DNA from: JADJYF01 sp965278995
GTDB lineage: Bacteria > Pseudomonadota > Gammaproteobacteria > Ga0077536
Assembly (NCBI GenBank): GCA_965278995.1
Contig: OZ257136.1
Span: 5,146,001 to 5,210,000 of the forward strand
Direction: 5' to 3'
DNA length: 64,000 nt
The position numbers and the translations under genes are program-made. Position 1 is the stretch's first letter, and every line of letters begins with the position of its first letter. A model generated the notes under the pieces. That model was not told the DNA's origin. It searched no databases and saw only the letters and a list, made by a program, of their open reading frames with translations. Shown piece after piece: positions 25,719 through 33,624 of the stretch.

Positions 25719-26477
25719 ATGTCCAAGCAACTGCTCATTTACGGATCCGCCGTGCCGGTGTCGCCCGAGCGACACGCAGAAACCTGCCTCGAGAATCGCG
25801 AGACTTACGATTTCAGTGCGGGTATCAATGCTGTACCGCTGCTGGCAGCAGAGTTCGCCGCCGCGGCCTCCGAGTACGCCATCGTGTTCATGGGGTCGGG
25901 TTCGGGTGCAATGCCGCTGGCCGTGCTGGGTGTCCGGCCCGAGCAGAACCTGTATCTCACGCCCGATTCGCACTGGCAGGCGAAATACATTCCTGCCTTC
26001 ATCCGTCGCTACCCGTTCGTCTTCACCGCCGGCCGTGAGAAAGACACCTTGGCGCTGTGCATCGACGAAACCCATCCGGGCGTGAATACCGAGGGGCGCG
26101 GGCAGCGGCTGTTCAACGACGGCAAGCCCTCGGAATTCACGAATCACGTGCTCAAGTTTCTGCAGGAATACCAGGCGCAATTCGCCGTCACTCAGGCTTT
26201 CGGCCGACGCTTGAAAGAGCTCAACCTGCTCGAGCCGATGCACGCGAAAGTCACGACGCCAGCGGGTGAGCAACTGGGTCTGCAAGGATTCCAGGGCGTC
26301 ACGCGCAACCGGGTACGCACGCTGTCCGGGGAGGCGCTTGCGGGACTGGCGCAGGATGATGCGCTGGAACTGCTGTATCTGCATCTGTACTCACTCGGCA
26401 ATTTCAACGAAGTCATCAGCCGAGTCCTCGGCAACGATAAGCCCGCTGCCGCGGAGGAATCCGGCAAAGCGGAATAA
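25719..26477 (+). CDS. SapC-family protein
   Basis: The 252-residue protein matches the SapC family throughout: F-S-A-G-I-N-A-V-P-L-L-A-A-E-F, then E-Q-N-L-Y-L, then W-Q-A-K-Y-I-P-A-F-I-R-R-Y-P-F, and finally I-D-E. The family is named from the S-layer locus of Campylobacter fetus; the biochemical role is unknown. The start was set at ATG 25719 after CAGGGGTAACGGG; the longer frame adds 22 codons without family similarity. It ends 3 bp before the next gene, so it heads or joins the export operon. The link to surface-layer biology agrees with the giant surface protein downstream. Confidence 0.87.
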   Translation: MSKQLLIYGSAVPVSPERHAETCLENRETYDFSAGINAVPLLAAEFAAAASEYAIVFMGSGSGAMPLAVLGVRPEQNLYLTPDSHWQAKYIPAFIRRYPFVFTAGREKDTLALCIDETHPGVNTEGRGQRLFNDGKPSEFTNHVLKFLQEYQAQFAVTQAFGRRLKELNLLEPMHAKVTTPAGEQLGLQGFQGVTRNRVRTLSGEALAGLAQDDALELLYLHLYSLGNFNEVISRVLGNDKPAAAEESGKAE

Positions 26478-26480
26478 CCG

Positions 26481-28337
26481 ATGCCGGGAAACGTCTCAGA
26501 AGAAGTATTCGCGGACCAGATCCGCGAACGCGCCGAGTCCGCTGCATGGGCGCGCTTCGTCTCGGCCGATGACCGCGCCAGCTATTACACCGAATGGCTC
26601 AACCTGCTGGCGGTCCAACTCGACGACGCGCGCGCTGGCGTGCTCCTGGTTGCTGAACGCGATGACTCGCCCTTCGAGGTCGTTGCCGGCTGGCCGGACC
26701 TCCGGCGCGATCTGCGCTACCTGGGACCCGCAGCGGAACGTGCGCTCACCGAGCGCAAGGGAGTCATAGCGGACGCCCGCGACGATCAGTCCGGCGACAA
26801 TCCACGCGCTTTCGTCGCCTATCCGATCGAGGTGGCCGGCCGCTTACGAGGCGCCCTGGCGTTCGACGTCGGCGCGAGCAATCTGCAGCCGGCGCTACGG
26901 CAAATTCACTGGGGCAGCGCCTGGCTCATCGACTACTTCTCGCGCGCGGACCTCACTGAGCGCGAGAGCGAGTTGGAGCGGGTCTCGGCACTGAACGATC
27001 TGATGGCAACCGTTCTGCAGCACGCGCAGCTCGCCGCGTCGTCGCTGGCGCTCGCCAACAGTCTGGTCACCCGGCTTGGCTGTGAGCGTGTCAGCATCGG
27101 CTTCGAATGGCAGGGTCGGATCGAGCTCGTGGCCATGTCGAACGCGGCCACCTTCGACCGTCGCTCCAACCTCGTCAATGCTATCTGCGAAGCCATGGAT
27201 GAAGTCCTCGATCTCGGGGTTCCCGTGACCGTGCCGCCCGCTGATGACGCTGCATTTGCACCGGTCGCGCTCAGCGAAGCGGCGCGTACCCTGAACGTTC
27301 CCTGGCTGATGGGCGTACCGATACTGCACGAGTCGCAGCCGTTAGGCGCCATCACCTGTGAACGACGCGAGGGGCAAGCGTTCAGTCACGACGAGTTGCG
27401 CCTGGTGGGTGCGCTCGGTGCAATGCTCGGCCCGTACTGGTGGTTGCTGCAGGAACGCGAGCGGCCGTGGTGGCAACGCACCCGCGCCGCGCTGCGCGAG
27501 ATGAGCAGGGCGTTGCTGGGGCCGCGCTACGCCGGTCTTAAGCTTGTCAGCCTGGTGTTTGCACTGGTGCTCGTTGCCGCTGCGAGCATTCAACACGATT
27601 ACCGTATCGCTGCCCGCACGGTGATCGAGGGGGCTACCCAGCTCGCGGTCGTCGTGCCCTTCGATGGTTTTGTCGCTGAGAGTTTTGTACGTGCCGGCGA
27701 CACCGTTACCGCAGGGCAGCCGCTCGCGCGCCTGGACGGGCGTGATATCGCGCTCGAGCGCCAGCGCTGGGTTGCAGAACGCGATCAGCTTGAGCGCGAA
27801 TACCAGGTCGCCATGGCGCAGGCGGATCTCAGTACGCTCGGCGTGGTCGGCGCGCAGATGGCACAGAGCGACGCGCGCGTCGCGCTGACCGAGGAAAGGC
27901 TCCAACGTACGACGTTGGCGGCGCCCTTCGATGGCATTGTCCTGTCTGGCGATCTGAGTCAGAAACTCGGTGTTCCGGTCGAGAAAGGGGAACTGCTGTT
28001 CGAAGTGGCGCCGCTCGAAGGCTATCGTGTCGTCCTGCAGGTGGACGATCGGGACATTGCGCACGTTGAACTCGGCCAGATTGGTGAACTCGTGTTGTCG
28101 AGCCGCCCGGGCGACGTCATGGCCTTCACCATCAGTGCGGTCACCTCGGTCGCGACCCAGTTCGACGGGCGAAACGTGTTCCGCGTCGAGGCCGATCTCG
28201 ACGCCGGTCCGGCACGGTTGCGCCCGGGTATGGAGGGTGTAGGAAAGATTGAGGTCGGCCACCGCAACCTGCTGTGGCTCGCCACGCATCGGTTTGTCGA
28301 TTGGCTGCGCTTGAGTGTGTGGAACTGGACGCCGTGA
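26481..28337 (+). CDS. GAF-HlyD hybrid membrane fusion protein
   Basis: The 618-residue protein starts with two GAF-like sensor domains (about 40-155 and 185-335; the second has the usual V-P-I-L-H-E-S-Q-P-L-G-A-I-T end). A membrane helix follows (about 353-372). Then comes a HlyD-type periplasmic adaptor with a split biotinyl-lipoyl half (V-V-P-F-D-G-F-V, then A-A-P-F-D-G-I-V-L-S-G), a helical hairpin between (E-R-Q-R-W-V-A-E-R-D-Q), and a beta-barrel end. The two GAFs would face the cytoplasm. Such a fusion could tie export to a ligand or partner. It ends with a GTGA overlap onto the M50 gene. Confidence 0.82.
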   Translation: MPGNVSEEVFADQIRERAESAAWARFVSADDRASYYTEWLNLLAVQLDDARAGVLLVAERDDSPFEVVAGWPDLRRDLRYLGPAAERALTERKGVIADARDDQSGDNPRAFVAYPIEVAGRLRGALAFDVGASNLQPALRQIHWGSAWLIDYFSRADLTERESELERVSALNDLMATVLQHAQLAASSLALANSLVTRLGCERVSIGFEWQGRIELVAMSNAATFDRRSNLVNAICEAMDEVLDLGVPVTVPPADDAAFAPVALSEAARTLNVPWLMGVPILHESQPLGAITCERREGQAFSHDELRLVGALGAMLGPYWWLLQERERPWWQRTRAALREMSRALLGPRYAGLKLVSLVFALVLVAAASIQHDYRIAARTVIEGATQLAVVVPFDGFVAESFVRAGDTVTAGQPLARLDGRDIALERQRWVAERDQLEREYQVAMAQADLSTLGVVGAQMAQSDARVALTEERLQRTTLAAPFDGIVLSGDLSQKLGVPVEKGELLFEVAPLEGYRVVLQVDDRDIAHVELGQIGELVLSSRPGDVMAFTISAVTSVATQFDGRNVFRVEADLDAGPARLRPGMEGVGKIEVGHRNLLWLATHRFVDWLRLSVWNWTP

Positions 28338-30508
28338 ACGATCGCCAACCGGTCATGTCGAGTCGGCCGCAGGAGAGCACGCTGTGGTATCGCGTCGCCA
28401 CACTCAGACCGCGCGTGCTCGCGCGCGCTCGGCTGCTCCGGCACCGTTATCGCAATGCCCTGTGGTATGTGCTGCAGGATCGCGCGACCGGGCAGCTGCA
28501 TCGTTTCACGCCGGGGGCCCGCCTGCTCATTGCCGCCATGGACGGTCGGCGCACGATGGGCGATCTGTGGCGACTCGGCCAAGCCGAATTGGGTGACGAC
28601 GCACCGACCCAGGATGAGCTGATCGATCTCGTCGCCCAGTTGCACATGGCGGATGTCCTGGCGACCGACATTCCACCCGATACCCTGGAATCGTTTGAAC
28701 GCGGCGCGTCGACTGCGCGAAAGAAGCAGCGCAGTACGTGGATGAATCCAATGGCGATCCGCATCCCGCTGTGGGACCCGGGCGCGTTCCTCGACCGCCA
28801 CGCGTCGCTGTGGCGCCTGGTGTGGAGTCGTGCCGGCGCGCTGCTCTGGCTGCTGGTCGTCATGCCGGCCCTCCTCTTGGTGCCGGGGGCCTGGCCCGAA
28901 CTCACCGGCAATCTCTCGGATCGGGTGCTGCAGGCGGACAATCTCGTGCTGGTGGCTGTGTTGTTCCCGATCATCAAGGCGCTGCATGAAATGGGGCACG
29001 CGACGGCGGTGCGGGCGCGCGGCGGTGAAGTGCACGACATGGGCGTGATGTTGCTGGTGCTGATGCCGATCCCCTATGTCGATGCCTCCGCGGCCTCCGC
29101 GCTCAGGTCGCGCTGGTCGCGTGCGCTGGTCGGTGCGGCAGGAATGGGCGTGGAAATTTTCTTCGCTGCACTGGCGTTTTACCTGTGGCTGCTGATCGAA
29201 CCCGGGCTGGTCCGCGCGGCGTGCTTCAACGTGATGCTGGTCGCCGGTATCTCGGCGGTGCTGTTCAACGGCAATCCGCTGCTGCGCTTCGACGCCTACT
29301 ACATCGTCGCCGACCTGCTCGAGTTACCGAACCTCGCCCAGCGCGCCACGCGGTACTGGGGTTACCTGGCTGAACGATATGTGCTGCGCAGTCCGCAGGC
29401 GGAAATGCCAGCCGACTCCGCCAGCGAACGTGCCTGGCTGTTCGCCTACGGTCTGGCATCGACGCTCTATCGGCTGTTCATCACGTTCGCCATCGCCCTG
29501 TTCATCAGCACGCGGTTTTTCTTCGTCGGCGTCATTCTTGCGCTGTGGGCGCTCGCCGGCATGATGCTGCTGCCGGTGATCCGGGCGCTGAACCAGGTTC
29601 GCCAACGGCCCGGCCTTCGCGAGCGCCGCGGCCGTATCGTCGCGCTCGGGCTCATGCTGCTGGCCCTCATGGCCGCGATCGCCGTGTGGGTGCCGATGCC
29701 TTACCGAACGCAGTCCGAGGGCATCGTCTGGCTGCCTGAGGAAGCGACCCTGCGTGCCGGTGCGGCGGGATTCGTGCACCGATTCAGGGCCGAACCCGGT
29801 ACGCGGGTCGCCGCCGGCGTTCCGCTCGTGGAAAGCGTCGATTCAATGCTGGCCGCCGACCTCCGTATCGCCGAGGCGCGCGTCATTGAGCTCCAGGCAC
29901 GTTACGACCAGGTGTTTGTCCGTGACCGTGCGCAGGCACAGATCATCGATGAGCAACTGCGGTTCGAGCGTGCAACCCTGCAGCGTGCGCGCGAGCGCAC
30001 TGCCGGTCTCCTCGTGCGCGCGCCGCGGGACGGCAGGTTCACCGTCGCGCGTCCCACTGACATGCCGGGACGATTCCATCGTCAGGGCGAGGTGCTCGGT
30101 TATGTGATCGCGGACGAGGATCCCGTGGTGCGGGTGGTCGTGGAGCAGGCCGAGGCCGACGGTGTCGGGGTCTCGGCCAAGGGCGTCGATCTGCGTCTGA
30201 CCGACGATATCGGGCGCGTGATCCCGGGACGTATCACGCGCCAGGTCCCGGCCGGGTCCGATGAGGTACCGAGCGCGGCTCTGGTCGCCGCCGGCGGCGG
30301 GCGCCTGGCGGCCGATCCACGCGATCCGGGCGGGCGCAAGACACTGACGCGCGTGTTCGAAATCGATGTTGCGCCAGCCGAGCCGCTCGGCCGCACGCCC
30401 GCCTTCGGGCAGCGCGTGTACGTGCGCTTCGATTTGGCCCCGACGCCGCTCGCAACGCAGGCGTGGCGCTCGCTTCGTCGCCTGTTCCTGCGGCACTTCA
30501 ATGTCTGA
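28334..30508 (+). CDS. PqqD-M50 protease-HlyD hybrid membrane protein
   Basis: From GTG 28334 the protein has 724 residues. Residues about 40-112 look like a PqqD-type peptide-binding domain (N-A-L-W-Y-V-L-Q-D, R-F-T-P-G-A-R-L-L). The site-2 protease signature H-E-M-G-H lies at 218-222 within several membrane helices, with N-G-N-P-L-L-R-F-D-A-Y-Y further on as the second M50 motif (Asp ligand). A HlyD-like biotinyl-lipoyl and beta-barrel part forms the C-terminal 240 residues. GTG overlaps the previous TGA as GTGA; an ATG lies 21 bp on. The gene overlaps the SecA-like gene by 8 bp. All metal ligands of a zinc protease seem intact. It may process or guide a secreted substrate. Confidence 0.85.
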   Translation: MNDRQPVMSSRPQESTLWYRVATLRPRVLARARLLRHRYRNALWYVLQDRATGQLHRFTPGARLLIAAMDGRRTMGDLWRLGQAELGDDAPTQDELIDLVAQLHMADVLATDIPPDTLESFERGASTARKKQRSTWMNPMAIRIPLWDPGAFLDRHASLWRLVWSRAGALLWLLVVMPALLLVPGAWPELTGNLSDRVLQADNLVLVAVLFPIIKALHEMGHATAVRARGGEVHDMGVMLLVLMPIPYVDASAASALRSRWSRALVGAAGMGVEIFFAALAFYLWLLIEPGLVRAACFNVMLVAGISAVLFNGNPLLRFDAYYIVADLLELPNLAQRATRYWGYLAERYVLRSPQAEMPADSASERAWLFAYGLASTLYRLFITFAIALFISTRFFFVGVILALWALAGMMLLPVIRALNQVRQRPGLRERRGRIVALGLMLLALMAAIAVWVPMPYRTQSEGIVWLPEEATLRAGAAGFVHRFRAEPGTRVAAGVPLVESVDSMLAADLRIAEARVIELQARYDQVFVRDRAQAQIIDEQLRFERATLQRARERTAGLLVRAPRDGRFTVARPTDMPGRFHRQGEVLGYVIADEDPVVRVVVEQAEADGVGVSAKGVDLRLTDDIGRVIPGRITRQVPAGSDEVPSAALVAAGGGRLAADPRDPGGRKTLTRVFEIDVAPAEPLGRTPAFGQRVYVRFDLAPTPLATQAWRSLRRLFLRHFNV

Positions 30509-32585
30509 CGTGGACGCGGTCGAGAGCGGCGGGTCGGGCTCTGCTGGAACCGCTGCAGCACGCCAGCGTCCAGGCGCGGCCTCGCGAATGTTCGCCGGTC
30601 AGGATCTCGCCTCCGGACGACCCTACGCCGAGCGCCGCGAAACCGAGCCCAGTGCCAGTGACCGGATTGCGTCTTGGGCCTGGTACCGCCTCGTGACGCC
30701 GGTCTTGCGGGCCGCAGTCGTGCGGCGGGCAGGTGCGCGCCGCTTTGTCCGGCAGGTCGATGCCGAAATGCAACATTGCGCAGCACTCACCGACGTGGCG
30801 CTCAGTCGGGACGCGCACTCGATCGCGCAGGAACTGCGGCGCGTCGGTTTTCAGACCGCCGCAAGTGCGCGTCTGTTTGCTGCGATCCGGGAGGCGGGCG
30901 CGCGCACGATGGGTATGCGTCATTACGATACGCAGGTGACCACGGCGTGGTGGCTGCTGCAAGGCATGTTGGTGGAAATGGCGACCGGTGAGGGCAAGAG
31001 CTACGCGGCAGCGCTGGCCGCGACGAGCGCCGCGCTCACCGGAGTGCCGGTTCACGTGATCACGGTGAACGATTATCTGGCGACGCGTGACGCGGAGCGT
31101 TTTGCGCCGCTGTACGCATTTTTCGGCCTGCGCTCGGCGGCGGTCGTGAACGGCGTCGAACCGGCCGCGCGCGCGGCAGCGTATGCCGCCGACATCACAT
31201 ATGCGAGCAACAGTGAACTCGCCTTCGATTACCTGCGTGATCGCGCCGCGCTCGGCGACCTTGCGAGTCCCATGCACCTGGCTGTGCGCGCCGTGCGCAG
31301 ACAGGCAGGCGCGCGGCCACCGTCGGTGGTCATGCGCGGCCTGGTTTTCGCCATCGTTGACGAGGCCGACAGCGTATTCATCGACGAAGCTCGTACGCCG
31401 CTGTTGCTGTCGCGGGCGAGCGACGATGAGAATCAGCCGTTGGTGGTGCCGGCGCTCGAGGTCGCGTTGCAGATGCGCCCGCAGTCGGACTACGTTATCG
31501 AGCCGGAGCAGCATCGCGTGTGCATGACACAGGCTGGTCTAGCTCGCCTCGAACAGCTGACCACCGCTGAGGCATCGGCATTTCCGTCCTTGAGGAGTGC
31601 CCATGAGTGGGTCGAGCGGGCCCTGGCGGCGCTGCATCTGTATGTACGCGACGAGCACTACGTCATCGCCGAGGGCAAGATTCATATCGTCGATGAATCG
31701 ACCGGCCGCGCAATGCCGGATCGATCCTGGGAGCGCGGTCTGCACCAGCTCATCGAATGCAAGGAGGGGCTCGCTGTGACCGGCGCGCGTGAAACCATGG
31801 CGCGAATCACCTATCAGCGATTCTTCCGCCGTTATCTGAAACTTGCCGGCATGAGCGGCACCGCCATGGAAGTCGCGACCGAAATCGGAATCGTCTACGG
31901 TCTGCCCGTCGCGCGCGTGCCGCTTCACCGGCCCTGTCGCCGACGTTACCTGGGGGCGCAATGTTTTGTCGATGCCGACGCCAAGTGGACAGCTGTCGTC
32001 GACGCGGTGCACCGTGAGGCGGTGCTGAACGGCCGCCCGGTGCTCGTTGGTACCCGCACCGTAAAAGCCTCCGAGCGCCTGTCGGAGCGTCTGCACGAGC
32101 GCGGCATCGAACACGTCGTTCTGAATGCCCGAGACGACCGCGGGGAGCAGGCGATCGTCGCGCAAGCAGGTGAACCCGGCCGCGTCACGGTAGCCACCAA
32201 CATGGCAGGCCGCGGCACGGACATCGCGCTTGGCGACGGCGTCACCGAACGCGGAGGTCTGCATGTGGTGCTGACCGAGTATCACGAATCGCGCCGCATC
32301 GATCGGCAGTTGTTCGGCCGTAGTGCGCGCCAGGGTGACCCGGGCACCACCGAGGCGATCGTCGCGCTGGACGACGAGCTGTTCGTCCGGCACGCGCCGC
32401 GCTCAGCGATCTGGCTGGCGCGAACGGCGTGCCGCCACGGCACCATGGTGCGGCCCTGGCTCGCGCTGTTGCGCTATCTTGCGCAACGCAATGCGGAGGC
32501 GCAAAACCGCGATCAACGCGAGGCTGCGCTCAGGCAGGACCGCCGACTCAGTCGCGCGCTTGCGTTCGCCGGGCGCGGGGAGTGA
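30501..32585 (+). CDS. SecA-like preprotein translocase ATPase, shortened
   Basis: The 694-residue protein aligns with SecA over its motor. M-A-T-G-E-G-K-S at 160-167 is Walker A and V-N-D-Y-L-A-T-R-D-A-E follows. A-F-D-Y-L-R-D matches the motif after G-x-N-x-E. The DEAD box is V-D-E-A-D-S-V-F-I-D-E-A-R-T-P-L (286-301). The second motor half has N-M-A-G-R-G-T-D-I and R-R-I-D-R-Q-L-F-G-R-S-A-R-Q-G-D-P-G. It lacks the long C-terminal helical scaffold and the zinc tail of housekeeping SecA (about 900 residues), and has an extra N-terminal tail of about 90 residues. The housekeeping secA must lie elsewhere. Set between M50-HlyD and HlyD genes, it is best read as a dedicated motor of the giant protein's exporter. 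Confidence 0.88.
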   Translation: MSDVDAVESGGSGSAGTAAARQRPGAASRMFAGQDLASGRPYAERRETEPSASDRIASWAWYRLVTPVLRAAVVRRAGARRFVRQVDAEMQHCAALTDVALSRDAHSIAQELRRVGFQTAASARLFAAIREAGARTMGMRHYDTQVTTAWWLLQGMLVEMATGEGKSYAAALAATSAALTGVPVHVITVNDYLATRDAERFAPLYAFFGLRSAAVVNGVEPAARAAAYAADITYASNSELAFDYLRDRAALGDLASPMHLAVRAVRRQAGARPPSVVMRGLVFAIVDEADSVFIDEARTPLLLSRASDDENQPLVVPALEVALQMRPQSDYVIEPEQHRVCMTQAGLARLEQLTTAEASAFPSLRSAHEWVERALAALHLYVRDEHYVIAEGKIHIVDESTGRAMPDRSWERGLHQLIECKEGLAVTGARETMARITYQRFFRRYLKLAGMSGTAMEVATEIGIVYGLPVARVPLHRPCRRRYLGAQCFVDADAKWTAVVDAVHREAVLNGRPVLVGTRTVKASERLSERLHERGIEHVVLNARDDRGEQAIVAQAGEPGRVTVATNMAGRGTDIALGDGVTERGGLHVVLTEYHESRRIDRQLFGRSARQGDPGTTEAIVALDDELFVRHAPRSAIWLARTACRHGTMVRPWLALLRYLAQRNAEAQNRDQREAALRQDRRLSRALAFAGRGE

Positions 32586-32587
32586 GC

Positions 32588-33406
32588 ATGCGTCGCTTAC
32601 CGCTCGTGCTGATGACCCTGCACGCAGCGTTCGCCTGGGCCGGGCCCTATCCCTGTCTCATCGAGCCTGCTGAGGTCGTGGAACTGCGCTCGCCGGTGGA
32701 TGGTGTGATCGAAACCGTCACCGTGCGTCGGGGCGACGTGGTGGAGAAGGGGCAAGTCCTGGTGGTGCTCCAATCCGAGGTCCAGCGCGCTGCCGCCGAA
32801 CTCGCTGACTATCGCACGCAGATGGATGGCGCGATCGTCGCCGCCAGGACGCGGATAGACTACGCAAAATCCAAACTCGAACGCGTGAACAACCTGGAGA
32901 TGAAAGAGTTCATCGCCCAGCAGACGCGCGACGATTTTATTGCCGAGCTTCACCTCGCGGAAGCGGAACTGGACGCCGTACTGGAGTCCCGTGAACTGGC
33001 GCGGCTCGAGCATCGTCGGGCACAGGCCGAGCTGGAACTGCGTACCATCCGAAGTCCCTTCGACGGGGTGGTTGTCGATCGGGTGCAGAATCCCGGCGAC
33101 CTGGCCGAGCCGGGCAGCGGTCGCAAGGCGGTGCTGAAGGTCGCGCGCACCGGCACGCTGAATGTAGGCGTGGTCCTCCCTGCCGCAGTCTTCGGCCATG
33201 TGCACGAAGGATTACCCGCACAGGTCAGCCCGGCGGGGACGGCGCAGACCTACACGGCGGAAGTCGACACCGTCGATCGCGTGATCGATGCCGCCAGCAG
33301 TACCTTCGTCGCGCGGCTGCGCCTGCAGAATCCGAACCTCAGCATTCCCGTCGGCCTGCGCTGTACCGCGGACTTCGGCGAGGAACTCGCCTCGCCGGCG
33401 CCGTGA
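32588..33406 (+). CDS. HlyD-type periplasmic adaptor
   Basis: The 272-residue protein has a short signal peptide (1-18, ending A-F-A-W-A) followed by a biotinyl-lipoyl half V-E-L-R-S-P-V-D-G-V-I, a helical hairpin, the second half R-T-I-R-S-P-F-D-G-V-V-V, and a beta-barrel. It is periplasmic and without its own membrane helix, in contrast to the other two HlyD-bearing proteins of the operon. It starts 2 bp after the SecA-like stop, with GGGGAG ahead of it. It is the last gene before the 27.9 kb gene; a 218-bp gap separates the two. Confidence 0.87.
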   Translation: MRRLPLVLMTLHAAFAWAGPYPCLIEPAEVVELRSPVDGVIETVTVRRGDVVEKGQVLVVLQSEVQRAAAELADYRTQMDGAIVAARTRIDYAKSKLERVNNLEMKEFIAQQTRDDFIAELHLAEAELDAVLESRELARLEHRRAQAELELRTIRSPFDGVVVDRVQNPGDLAEPGSGRKAVLKVARTGTLNVGVVLPAAVFGHVHEGLPAQVSPAGTAQTYTAEVDTVDRVIDAASSTFVARLRLQNPNLSIPVGLRCTADFGEELASPAP

Positions 33407-33624
33407 GGTCCGCAGAGGGCCGATGCCAGGTCGACAAGAACCTGTGAAGTAGTTCCGCAAGCGTTCTCCAAGCGGTTGACAGACGGCTCCCCGGGTGACC
33501 GAATGGCACGAAAAGACACACTGTCGAAAAAATAGCGAAAAGCTATCCACGTGAGAGCAATTCCGTCATCCGTCCGGCCTGACAACAAGGCCTGTGAACG
33601 GGCGATGGAGGGGGGCGCCGTCGA
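33407..33624 (+). promoter_or_regulatory. Leader of the giant gene
   Basis: A TTGACA box at 33476-33481 could be a -35 element, though no good -10 box follows at the right distance. A hairpin ATAGC-GAAAA-GCTAT (33532-33546, with a 5-base loop) lies further down. GGAGGGGGG just ahead of ATG 33625 is a strong ribosome site. So the giant gene may have its own promoter besides read-through from the export genes. Confidence 0.35.

Noticed and set aside
33476..33505. Full sigma-70 promoter before the giant gene
   Set aside because: The -35 box TTGACA is perfect, but the sequence 16-18 bp on has no reasonable -10 box, so it was kept only as a low-confidence leader note.
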